Part shown: piece by piece, positions 1-7,182 of the stretch | Numbering within the stretch: the first letter of the stretch is position 1 | Layout of the letters: every line of letters begins with the position of its first letter | DNA from: Mycolicibacterium palauense | Lineage (GTDB): Bacteria; Actinomycetota; Actinomycetes; Mycobacteriales; Mycobacteriaceae | Length of the DNA: 64,000 bases | Assembly (NCBI RefSeq): GCF_002592005.1 | Contig: NZ_NVQF01000008.1 | Location: 1 to 64,000 of the forward strand | Direction of reading: 5' to 3' | The notes under the pieces: generated by a model | What the model saw: only the letters and a program-made list of their open reading frames with translations | The model's database searches: none | Told to the model about the DNA's origin: nothing | Made by a program: the position numbers and the translations under genes

Positions 1-194
1 CGTCTGACTTGTGAGTGTATCGTCCTCATCGCAGCAGCGCCTACACTCACATTCGCATGTCGGTGCTGATCGGTGGCTGCGATAGGCGAGCTTCTGTCGA
101 CGCGAGGCGCGGGCAACGGTGGGGTCATCGCGGCGGGCAGCGCTCGCACCGGCAGGTTGGCAGACCAGACGGACGCCCGCCGCCGTTGCCGGGT
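1..194. other. gene-free left edge downstream of cobM
   Basis: No credible gene is seen in the first 194 bases; the open frames here are antisense extensions of cobM. The stretch holds a perfect 10-bp inverted repeat, listed separately. It lies downstream of the leftward-running cob genes, so it may hold the end of that transcript or a spacer before the next cob gene outside the window. Confidence 0.6.
10..51. repeat. inverted repeat downstream of cobM
   Basis: TGTGAGTGTA at 10-19 is the exact reverse complement of TACACTCACA at 42-51, with a 22-base spacer. It lies beyond the cobM stop and could form a hairpin ending the leftward cob transcript. The CACTC core resembles the CACACTCGATGC-like units near 11.3-11.5 kb, so it may instead belong to a dispersed intergenic repeat. 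Confidence 0.45.
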
Positions 195-950
195 TTAATG
201 CCGCGCCCCGCGGCGGCGACCGGCCGAGTACAGGTAGCTGTCGGTGAAGCCCTCGGCGGCCAGCACGTCCCCCACCACGATCACCGCGGTCCGGGTGACG
301 CCGGCGGCCCGCAGCTGCCCCGCAATCTCGTCGAGCGTCGAACGCAGCACCACCTGTTGCGGCCACGAGGCGAAAGCGACGACGGCGGTGGGGGTTTCGC
401 CGGGGACGCCACCGGCTCGCAGCTCGGAGACGATGGTGTCGATCTGCGCGGCGGCCAGATGCAGCACCAGCGTGCCGCCGACGGCGGCCAGGGTGCGCAG
501 ATCCTCCCCGGGTGGCATCGCCGTCGACAGGGTGGCGACCCGGCTCAGTGTGACGGTCTGGGCCACGCCGGGCACGGTCAGTTCCCGGCCCAGCTCGGCG
601 GCCGCCGCGGCGAACGCCGGCACACCGGGCACGATCCGGTATTCGATGCCCATCGCGTCGAGGCGCCGGCACTGTTCGGCCACCGCGCTGTAGAGCGAGG
701 GATCACCGGAGTGCAGCCGGGCCACGTCGAGTCCGGCCGCGTCGGCGGCGGCCAGCTCGTCGATGATCTGATCGAGGGTCAGTGGCCCGGTGTCGACCAC
801 CCGGGCCTGCGGCGGGCACAGCGCCAGCAGGTCCTCGGGCATGATCGACCCGGCGTAGAGGCACACCCCGCAGCGCTGCAGCAGCCGCTGGCCGCGCACG
901 GTGATCAGATCGGCGGCCCCGGGGCCCGCGCCGATGAAGTAGACCGTCAT
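195..950 (-). CDS. cobM: precorrin-4 C11-methyltransferase CobM
   Basis: 251 aa, the usual family length. It transfers a methyl group from S-adenosylmethionine to C11 of precorrin-4 in the aerobic cobalamin pathway, in the cytoplasm. The glycine-rich loop GAGPGAADL (residues 7-15), HSGDPSLYS (80-88) and the VPGVPAF segment (108-114) are tetrapyrrole-methylase motifs. The ATG at 950 overlaps the cobL stop by 4 nt (ATGA), implying translational coupling; the frame stays open far upstream, but that part only shadows cobL. Order and orientation match Rv2071c beside cobL in M. tuberculosis. Confidence 0.95.
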   Translation of the reverse strand: MTVYFIGAGPGAADLITVRGQRLLQRCGVCLYAGSIMPEDLLALCPPQARVVDTGPLTLDQIIDELAAADAAGLDVARLHSGDPSLYSAVAEQCRRLDAMGIEYRIVPGVPAFAAAAAELGRELTVPGVAQTVTLSRVATLSTAMPPGEDLRTLAAVGGTLVLHLAAAQIDTIVSELRAGGVPGETPTAVVAFASWPQQVVLRSTLDEIAGQLRAAGVTRTAVIVVGDVLAAEGFTDSYLYSAGRRRGARH

Positions 951-2122
951 GGTTTGATCATCGCCCACTGCGTGACGGGCATCGCCGGGCGCCACCCGGT
1001 GAACGACCCGACCGGCTCGCCACGGTAGTGCTGAAACCGTGCCAGTTCGCCGCCGTAGCGCGAATGCCACTGCGACAGCGCCGCTTCGGACTCCGCGGTG
1101 ACGGCGTTGGCCACCAGCCGTCCGCCGGAGGGCAGCAGGTCGTAGCAGGTCTCGAACAGTCCGGGGCGGGTGAGCCCGCCACCGATGAACACCGCCGCGG
1201 GAAGCGGGGCCTCGTGCAGGGCCCCGGGCGCGGCGCCGCGGACCTCCACCACCACCCCGTGAGCGGCGGCGTTGTCGACGATGCGCGCGCAGCGCACCTC
1301 GTCGCGTTCGAAGGCCACGGCCCGACAGCCGTGGCGCAGCCGGCACCACTCGATGGACACGCTGCCCGAGCCGGCGCCGACGTCCCAGAGCAGCTCTCCC
1401 GGGCGCGGCGCCAGCGCGGCCAGCGTCACCGCCCGCATCATCTGCTTGGTCAGCTGGCCGTCGTGGGCGAAGTCGTCGTCGGGCAGCACCGAAAGACGCC
1501 GGCTGTCGGGCAGGTAGCGCACCGCGACCACATTGAGGTCGTCGACATCCGAGGGCGGAGCGGCCGCCCACACGCGCGCGGTGGCGTCGCGGCGGCGCTC
1601 CCCCGGGCCGCCGAGCTGTTCGAGCACCGTCAGTTCGGAGTCGCCACGCCCCGTTTCGGTGAGCAGCCGGGCCAGCGCGGCCGGGCCGTCCCCGTCGCGG
1701 GTCAGCACCACCGCACACCCCCCGGTGCGCAGCGCGGCATCCGGTTGTGCGGTCATCAGGCTGATCACCTCGGTGTCCTGCACCGCCCATCCCAGCCGCG
1801 CGCACGCCAGCGTCACCGCCGACACGTGCGGCAGCACCCGGACCCGGTCGGCGCCACCGAGCCGGATCAACAACCCCGCGACACCGTGCAGCAGCGGGTC
1901 CCCGCTGGCCACGACATGCACATCGCCGGGCTCCTCGAGCACGGCCCGCACGGTGCCCAGCATCGGTGAACCCCACTCCCGGCGTTCGGCACTCACGCTG
2001 TCGTCGAGCAGCTCGAGCTGGCGCCGCGCCCCGTAGACGACGCCGGCGCCGCGCAGCTCGGCCGCCGCGGCCGGGGCCAGCCCGGCCATCCCGTCGGCCC
2101 CGATACCCACCACCGTGATCAT
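947..2122 (-). CDS. cobL: precorrin-6Y C5,15-methyltransferase (decarboxylating) CobL
   Basis: 391 aa bifunctional enzyme. The N-terminal half is a tetrapyrrole methylase (ASGDPLLHG at 72-80). The C-terminal half is a Rossmann methyltransferase with the SAM loop VGAGSGSVS near 248-256 and does the C15 methylation with C12 side-chain decarboxylation. I chose the ATG at 2122 (MITVVGIGADG) over an in-frame ATG 10 codons upstream because the M. tuberculosis protein begins the same way and GAGGTGA lies 8 nt ahead. That Shine-Dalgarno sequence contains the TGA stop of the preceding SDR gene, so the two are probably coupled. It overlaps cobM by 4 nt. Confidence 0.94.
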   Translation of the reverse strand: MITVVGIGADGMAGLAPAAAAELRGAGVVYGARRQLELLDDSVSAERREWGSPMLGTVRAVLEEPGDVHVVASGDPLLHGVAGLLIRLGGADRVRVLPHVSAVTLACARLGWAVQDTEVISLMTAQPDAALRTGGCAVVLTRDGDGPAALARLLTETGRGDSELTVLEQLGGPGERRRDATARVWAAAPPSDVDDLNVVAVRYLPDSRRLSVLPDDDFAHDGQLTKQMMRAVTLAALAPRPGELLWDVGAGSGSVSIEWCRLRHGCRAVAFERDEVRCARIVDNAAAHGVVVEVRGAAPGALHEAPLPAAVFIGGGLTRPGLFETCYDLLPSGGRLVANAVTAESEAALSQWHSRYGGELARFQHYRGEPVGSFTGWRPAMPVTQWAMIKP

Positions 2123-2130
2123 TCCGCCGG

Positions 2131-2940
2131 TCACCTCGGCATCCTGCGCCACAGCCCGGCCGGGACGAACCGCGTCGCGAAGGCCAGCGCCCCCACCGCG
2201 CGCGGCACCCAGACCGCGCGCCTGCCCTTGTCCAGTGCCCGGGCGGCGGCGTCGGCGACCTGCGCCGGGGTGCTGGCCAGCGGTGCGGGGTCCATGCCCT
2301 CGGTCATCCGCCCGATCACGAAGCCGGGCCGCACGATCAGCAGCCGCACCCCGCTGCCGTGCAGGGCGTCGGCCAGACCGCAGGCGAAACCGTCCAACCC
2401 GGCCTTGGCCGAGCCGTAGACGTAGTTCGCGCGGCGCACCCGCGCCCCGGCGATCGAGGAGAACACCACGATGCGGCCGCGGCCGGCCCTGCGCATCCGG
2501 GCGGCCAGCAGGGTCAGCAGACTGACCTGGGCGACGTAGTCGGTGTGCACCACCGCCAGGGCGTGGCCGACCTCGGCCTCGGCGCGGGCCTGGTCCCCGA
2601 GGATGCCGAAGGCGATCACGGCGGTGTCGATCGCGCCGTGCTCGGTGGCGATCTCCTCGAGCACCGGTTCGTGCGAGGCCAGATCGTCGGCGTCGAAGCC
2701 CTTGACGTGCACCGCGGCGGCGCCGGCCGCGCGCAGCGCCGCCACCTGCGCGTCCAGGCCGCTTCCCGGGTCGAGGCCACCGCGGGTGGTCAGCACGACG
2801 GTCGCCCCGGCCGCCAGCCGCAGCGCCAGCTCGGTTCCGATCTCACTGCGCCCGCCGAACACCACGACCAACGGGCGTGTCAATCGGTCCGGCGATCCAT
2901 TCGATACCTCCACCGTGTCCTCCACGGCTGCGATTATCAC
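2131..2940 (-). CDS. short-chain dehydrogenase/reductase (Rv2073c-like)
   Basis: 269 aa SDR of unknown substrate, syntenic with Rv2073c. The nucleotide-binding motif is FGGRSEIG rather than the usual TGxxxGIG, close to the start of the fold (about residues 29-36). VVFSSIAG supplies the catalytic Ser and YGSAK the Tyr/Lys pair. It lies directly upstream of cobL on the same strand, and its stop codon sits inside the cobL ribosome-binding site, so it is probably cotranscribed with the cob genes although no corrin role is established. Only 20 bp separate the chosen ATG from the divergent gene at 2961; a GTG start further in is possible. Confidence 0.8.
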   Translation of the reverse strand: MIIAAVEDTVEVSNGSPDRLTRPLVVVFGGRSEIGTELALRLAAGATVVLTTRGGLDPGSGLDAQVAALRAAGAAAVHVKGFDADDLASHEPVLEEIATEHGAIDTAVIAFGILGDQARAEAEVGHALAVVHTDYVAQVSLLTLLAARMRRAGRGRIVVFSSIAGARVRRANYVYGSAKAGLDGFACGLADALHGSGVRLLIVRPGFVIGRMTEGMDPAPLASTPAQVADAAARALDKGRRAVWVPRAVGALAFATRFVPAGLWRRMPR

Positions 2941-2960
2941 CTGCGCTAGCGTTAGCCCCG

Positions 2961-3371
2961 ATGGCGCACGCGACTACCCGGCTCACCAACGACGCCCTGG
3001 CGTTCCTGACCGAACGCCATCTGGCGATGCTGACCACCCTGCGCGGTGACGGGTCTCCGCATGTGGTGGCGGTCGGCTTCACCTTCGACCCCAAGACCCA
3101 CATCGCCCGGGTGATCACCTCCGGCGGGTCGCAGAAGGCCGTCAACGCCGACCGCGGCGGTGTCGGGGTGCTCAGCCAGGTCGACGGGGCCCGCTGGTTG
3201 TCGCTGGAGGGTCAGGCCAGCGTCAACACCGAGCCCGAGGCCATCCGCGACGCCGAGCTGCGCTACGCCCAGCGCTACCGCACCCCGCGGGTCAACCCCC
3301 GGCGGGTGGTCATCGAGGTCCACGTGCAACGGGTGCTGGGCTCCTCGGACCTGCTGGACCGCTCCGGCTAG
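2961..3371 (+). CDS. F420-dependent biliverdin-reductase-type protein (Rv2074 ortholog)
   Basis: 136 aa, a small flavin-reductase-like split-barrel protein. It matches M. tuberculosis Rv2074 in size, sequence and place beside the cob-linked SDR. Rv2074 is known to reduce biliverdin to bilirubin with coenzyme F420, acting as a dimer in the cytoplasm. The N-terminal [15 protein letters not shown] and the [11 protein letters not shown] segment are typical of this PNPOx-like family. It is divergent from the SDR with a 20-bp gap, leaving almost no leader, so one or both transcripts may be leaderless. The function is carried over from the ortholog and could differ. Confidence 0.85.
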   Translation: MAHATTRLTNDALAFLTERHLAMLTTLRGDGSPHVVAVGFTFDPKTHIARVITSGGSQKAVNADRGGVGVLSQVDGARWLSLEGQASVNTEPEAIRDAELRYAQRYRTPRVNPRRVVIEVHVQRVLGSSDLLDRSG

Positions 3372-3402
3372 CGCCCCCGGCGCCGACACCCCTGGGATTG
3401 AT

Positions 3403-3450
3403 TCGGTACCTGGAGCGCCGAACCCGCACAATTTTCGCTCTGGGTACCGA
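3403..3450. terminator. hairpin between convergent genes
   Basis: TCGGTACC (3403-3410) pairs exactly with GGTACCGA (3443-3450). After a 2x2 internal loop (TG/TG), GAGCG (3413-3417) pairs with CGCTC (3436-3440). The 13-bp stem lies in the 112-bp gap between the converging 2961-3371 and pepE genes and probably terminates transcription from both sides; there is no clear U-tract, as is common in mycobacteria. Confidence 0.6.
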
Positions 3451-3483
3451 CTCGATGCCCGGGGGCACCCAGCGAGAGCCCCG

Positions 3484-4614
3484 CTACCCGGGTAGCGGGA
3501 CCACCACCAGCTCGTGCGGGCGGTGGTTGACCGGTTCGGCACCGTCCTCGGTGACGATCACGATGTCCTCGATGCGTGCACCCCACTGCCCGGGAAAGTA
3601 GATGCCCGGCTCCACGCTGAACGCCATGCCCGGCGCCAGCGGCAGGTCGTTGCCGGCGACGATGTAGGGCTCCTCGTGCACCGACAGCCCGATCCCGTGG
3701 CCGGTGCGGTGCACGAAATACTCGGCCAGCCCGGCGTCGGCGAGCACGTCGCGCGCGGCGGCGTCGACCTGTTCGGCGGTCACCCCGGGCCGCACCGCCT
3801 CCACCGCGGCGCGCTGGGCCCGCTGCAGAATCGCATACCGGCGGGCCACCTCGGGGTCCGGTGCACCGATGCTGTAGGTGCGGGTGGAATCGGAGTTGTA
3901 GCCGGGTTCGTAGGGCCCGCCGATGTCGACGACGACGACGTCGCCGGCGCGCAGTTCGCGTTCGGAGCACTCGTGGTGCGGGTCGGCGCCGTGGGGCCCC
4001 GAACCCACGATGATGAACGCGGCCTCGCTGTGGCCCTCGGCCACGATCGCCTCCTCGATGTCGGCGGCGACGTCGGCCTCGGTGCGGCCGGGCACCAGGA
4101 ACTGCGGCACCCGGGCGTGCACCCGGTCGATGGCCGCACCGGCCTTGCGCAGGGCGTCGATCTCGGCCGGGTCCTTGACCATCCGCAGGCTGCGCAGCAC
4201 GTCGGTGGCCAGCACCGGCAGCACCCCGAGCCGTTCGGCCAGCGGCAGCAGATGCAGGGCGGGCATCGCGTCGGTGACCGCGGTGGCGACCTGCCCGCCG
4301 CCCAGCGCCTGCGCGACCATCCCGTAGGGATCGTCACCGTCGACCCAGTCCCGCACGGCCAGGCCGAGTTCGACGACCGCCGACTCCTTGAGCGAGGCCA
4401 GCTCCAGCCGGGGCACCACCACCGTCGGCTCCCCCGCGACCGGCACCACCAGCGCTGTCAGCCGCTCGAAGGTCTGGGCCCGCGAGCCGGTGAGGTACCG
4501 CAGGTCGTAGCCGGGGGTGATCACCAGACCGGCCAGGCCCGCCTCGGCGGTCGCCGCCGCGGCGGCCTGCAGTCGGTGGGCATAGACACGAGCATCAAAT
4601 CGGCGGGAACTCAT
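3484..4614 (-). CDS. pepE: M24 family metallopeptidase (Xaa-Pro dipeptidase, PepE)
   Basis: 376 aa, the length of M. tuberculosis PepE (Rv2089c). It is a probable dinuclear-metal dipeptidase/aminopeptidase cleaving peptides with proline at the second position. The C-terminal pita-bread domain shows all expected metal ligands: VVVDIGG and YNSDSTRTYS (two Asp), HRTGHGIGLSVHEEP (His), VEPGIYF (Glu) and IEDIVIVTEDG (Glu). The N-terminal 130 residues form the creatinase-like domain. It diverges from the NTF2-like gene at 4653 and keeps the mycobacterial order pepE-exonuclease-DUF4333-helY. Confidence 0.9.
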   Translation of the reverse strand: MSSRRFDARVYAHRLQAAAAATAEAGLAGLVITPGYDLRYLTGSRAQTFERLTALVVPVAGEPTVVVPRLELASLKESAVVELGLAVRDWVDGDDPYGMVAQALGGGQVATAVTDAMPALHLLPLAERLGVLPVLATDVLRSLRMVKDPAEIDALRKAGAAIDRVHARVPQFLVPGRTEADVAADIEEAIVAEGHSEAAFIIVGSGPHGADPHHECSERELRAGDVVVVDIGGPYEPGYNSDSTRTYSIGAPDPEVARRYAILQRAQRAAVEAVRPGVTAEQVDAAARDVLADAGLAEYFVHRTGHGIGLSVHEEPYIVAGNDLPLAPGMAFSVEPGIYFPGQWGARIEDIVIVTEDGAEPVNHRPHELVVVPLPG

Positions 4615-4652
4615 TCCGCCAGGTTAGTCGCGCGGGTGCCTACCATCACGGG

Positions 4653-5105
4653 GTGCAACTGTGGCAACTGCAGGCCCGCGAAGCCGTCCGCGACACCCTG
4701 GCCCGCTACACCTGGGCCGGTGACGGCGGGCGCGTCGACGAACTGGCCGCCACGTTCACCGCCGACGGCGTGCTGGAGATCCGCGGTCAGCAGCCCGTGC
4801 GGGGCCGCGCGGCGATCGCCGAGATGCTCGCCGGCGTGGCCGCGGCGCCGCCGCGGGCCGGGGTGCGCCGCATCGTGCGACACAACCTGGCCAACACGCG
4901 GTTCACCGAACTGACCCCGCAGCGGGCCGGGGTGTCGTCGTACTTCACGGTGTTCACCGAGATCGGGCTCGACCACCACGGACGCTACCGCGACGTCTTC
5001 GTCCCCGACGGCGAGCAGTGGCTGATCGCGCACCGGTTCGTCTCCACCGACTGGAGCGCACCGGATTCCACCATGGCCCCGCCCTCGGTGCACCGGTCGG
5101 GCTGA
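4653..5105 (+). CDS. nuclear transport factor 2-like (SnoaL) protein
   Basis: 150 aa protein with a GTG start. The sequence has the alpha-beta cone pattern of the NTF2/SnoaL superfamily: an N-terminal helix with [31 protein letters not shown], then GRAAIAEML and strands up to [11 protein letters not shown]. Members include ketosteroid isomerases, polyketide cyclases and non-catalytic binding proteins; nothing here fixes the substrate. It is divergent from pepE (38-bp gap) and 46 bp upstream of the exonuclease gene, with which it may be cotranscribed. Confidence 0.75.
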   Translation: MQLWQLQAREAVRDTLARYTWAGDGGRVDELAATFTADGVLEIRGQQPVRGRAAIAEMLAGVAAAPPRAGVRRIVRHNLANTRFTELTPQRAGVSSYFTVFTEIGLDHHGRYRDVFVPDGEQWLIAHRFVSTDWSAPDSTMAPPSVHRSG

Positions 5106-5151
5106 CCGGCACCGTGCCGCAGATGCCGTGGGCCCTGGCAGGATTGCCGCC

Positions 5152-6117
5152 ATGACACAGACGCCCGGCCCACTGCTTCTGCTCGACGGCGCCAGCATGT
5201 GGTTCCGCTCGTTCTTCGGTGTGCCGTCCTCGATCACCGCACCCGACGGCCGGCCCGTCAACGCCGTGCGCGGGTTCTTCGACGCGGTGGCCACCGTGAT
5301 CACCCGGCATCGGCCCAGCCGCCTGGCGGTGTGTCTGGACCTGGACTGGCGGCCGCAGTGGCGGGTGGACGCCGTGCCGTCCTACAAGGCCCACCGGGTG
5401 GAGCAGGAGGGCCCGGACGGCCAGCCCGACGTGGAGGAGGTCCCCGACGAGCTGACCCCCCAGGTGGACATGATCATGGCGCTGCTCGAGGCCTACGGGA
5501 TCTGCACGGCGGGCGCGGCCGGCTACGAGGCCGACGACGTGCTGGGCACGCTGGCCGCCTGGGAGCGCCACGACCCCGTGGTGGTGGTCAGCGGCGACCG
5601 CGACCTGCTACAGGTGGTGCGCGACGAACCGGTGCCGGTGCGCGTGCTCTACCTGGGCCGCGGGCTGGCCAAGGCGACCCTGTTCGGCCCGGCCGAGGTC
5701 GCCGAGCGCTATGCGCTGCCCGGCGGGCGCGCCGGTGCCGCCTACGCCGAACTGGCCCTGCTGCGCGGGGACCCGTCCGACGGGCTGCCCGGGGTGCCCG
5801 GTATCGGGGAGAAGACCGCCGCGGCGCTGCTGAGCACGCACGGCTCGCTGACCGCGGTACTCGACGCCGTCGAAGACCCCAAATCCTCTGTGGCCAAGGG
5901 AATCCGGGCCAAACTGCGCGGCGCCACGGACTATCTGAGCGCCGCCGGGCCGGTCGTGCGGGTGGCCACCGACGCCCCCGTCACGCTGCACCCCGACGAC
6001 GACACCCTGCCGCTGGCACCCGCCGATCCGCGCGCCGTGGCGGAGTTGGCCGCCGAATACGGGGTGGGTTCGTCGATCGGCCGGCTACAGCAGGCCCTCG
6101 ACGCTCTCCCGGACTGA
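5152..6117 (+). CDS. 5'-3' exonuclease (Rv2090-like)
   Basis: 321 aa stand-alone 5'-3' exonuclease of the PolA N-terminal/FEN family, acting on flap or nicked DNA with divalent metal. Acidic residues that would bind metal are visible in [10 protein letters not shown] near the start, YEADDVLG and [11 protein letters not shown] in the middle. [17 protein letters not shown] is the helix-3-turn-helix DNA-binding motif. The ATG at 5152 is preferred to an in-frame GTG eight codons earlier because AGGA lies about 9 nt ahead of it. The syntenic M. tuberculosis gene is Rv2090. It converges on the DUF4333 gene. Confidence 0.88.
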   Translation: MTQTPGPLLLLDGASMWFRSFFGVPSSITAPDGRPVNAVRGFFDAVATVITRHRPSRLAVCLDLDWRPQWRVDAVPSYKAHRVEQEGPDGQPDVEEVPDELTPQVDMIMALLEAYGICTAGAAGYEADDVLGTLAAWERHDPVVVVSGDRDLLQVVRDEPVPVRVLYLGRGLAKATLFGPAEVAERYALPGGRAGAAYAELALLRGDPSDGLPGVPGIGEKTAAALLSTHGSLTAVLDAVEDPKSSVAKGIRAKLRGATDYLSAAGPVVRVATDAPVTLHPDDDTLPLAPADPRAVAELAAEYGVGSSIGRLQQALDALPD

Positions 6118-6127
6118 GTCGGGCCGG

Positions 6128-6979
6128 CTACTTGGGCCGGCCGACCTCGTAGGTGCCGCTGTCGTCGGTGAAGGTGACCGTCACCTGACGCTTGGTGCCG
6201 TCGACACTGACCTCACAGGTGAAGGTGTCACCCTTCTTCACCGTGGGGCTCTGGCCGTTGTTGCACTTGACGTCGCTGACGTTCTTGGCGCCGTAACCGT
6301 TGGCCTCGTCGGAGAGGATCTGCTGGACACCCTGCTGGGCACTGTTGACGTCCAGCTTGGTGGTCACGAAGAACCCGGGCTTCCAGAAGCCGAGCACCAG
6401 CACCACCGCGACGATGACCGCCGCCAGCACACCGAGGATGGTGCCCAGCGCGGCCATCGACCGCTTGGAGCCCTCGTCGCCGCCGGGCTGCTGACCGTAC
6501 GGACCGTACTGGCCGGGCACCCCGTACTGCGGCTGACCGTACTGACCCGGCTGCCCGGGCTGGCCCGGCTGGCCGTACTGCGGCGGCTGTCCCGCACCGT
6601 AGGGCGGCTGGCCGTACTGCGGGGGCTGCTGTCCGTAGGGGCCGGCCTGCCCGTACGCGCCCGGCTGCGGGTAGGGCTGCTGACCGTAGGCCGGCGCCTG
6701 CGGCTGCGCGGCCGGGTTGAACTGCTCGGTCGGGGCGTAGGGCTGCTGCGGCGGGGTGTACCCGGGGGCGCCCGGCGTCGACGGCGGCTGGTACTGCGGG
6801 TACTGCTGCGGACTGTAGGCGGGGGGCTGCCAGCCGCCCTGCGCGCCCTGGTCGCCGCTGGGCGGCTGCCACCCGGAGGTGTCGCCGGTGGACTGCTGTT
6901 CGGGGGTACCGCTGGTCGGCTGATCCTGCCCCTGCCCCTGCCAGGGCTGCGCCGGATCGGTTCCGTGCGGTCCGCTCAT
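6128..6979 (-). CDS. DUF4333 membrane protein with disordered Pro/Gln/Tyr/Gly N-terminus
   Basis: 283 aa, in the place of Rv2091c. The first about 155 residues are low-complexity and rich in Pro, Gln, Gly and Tyr, with repeated QPPxYGQ- and PGQPGQ-like units, probably cytoplasmic and unstructured. One transmembrane helix follows ([20 protein letters not shown], about 175-200). The extracytoplasmic C-terminus is a DUF4333 domain with two Cys (DVKCNN and TFTCEV) that probably form a disulfide. Function is unknown; related proteins are cell-envelope anchored. It lies 203 bp downstream of the leftward helY gene. Confidence 0.82.
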   Translation of the reverse strand: MSGPHGTDPAQPWQGQGQDQPTSGTPEQQSTGDTSGWQPPSGDQGAQGGWQPPAYSPQQYPQYQPPSTPGAPGYTPPQQPYAPTEQFNPAAQPQAPAYGQQPYPQPGAYGQAGPYGQQPPQYGQPPYGAGQPPQYGQPGQPGQPGQYGQPQYGVPGQYGPYGQQPGGDEGSKRSMAALGTILGVLAAVIVAVVLVLGFWKPGFFVTTKLDVNSAQQGVQQILSDEANGYGAKNVSDVKCNNGQSPTVKKGDTFTCEVSVDGTKRQVTVTFTDDSGTYEVGRPK

Positions 6980-7182
6980 CGTGTCTCCTCGGGTCCTGCG
7001 GGTCGGGCCGGCGGCTGCGCCGGCATCAACCGTAGTGTCTGCACCACACTACCGGGTCACACCGGCCATCCCGGGAACCACCGCACCCGGCAGGTCACAT
7101 CTCGATCACACCATGTTTGGGCAGGTGAAGGGCACTTTCCGGCAACTTCGCAGCCAATGCCCAGGCCCCACGGCGGGGCGGC

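Noticed and set aside
950..1976. N-terminal extension of cobM
   Set aside because: The frame is open but overlaps cobL out of frame and is Arg/Gly-rich; family length and the ATGA overlap fix the start at 950.
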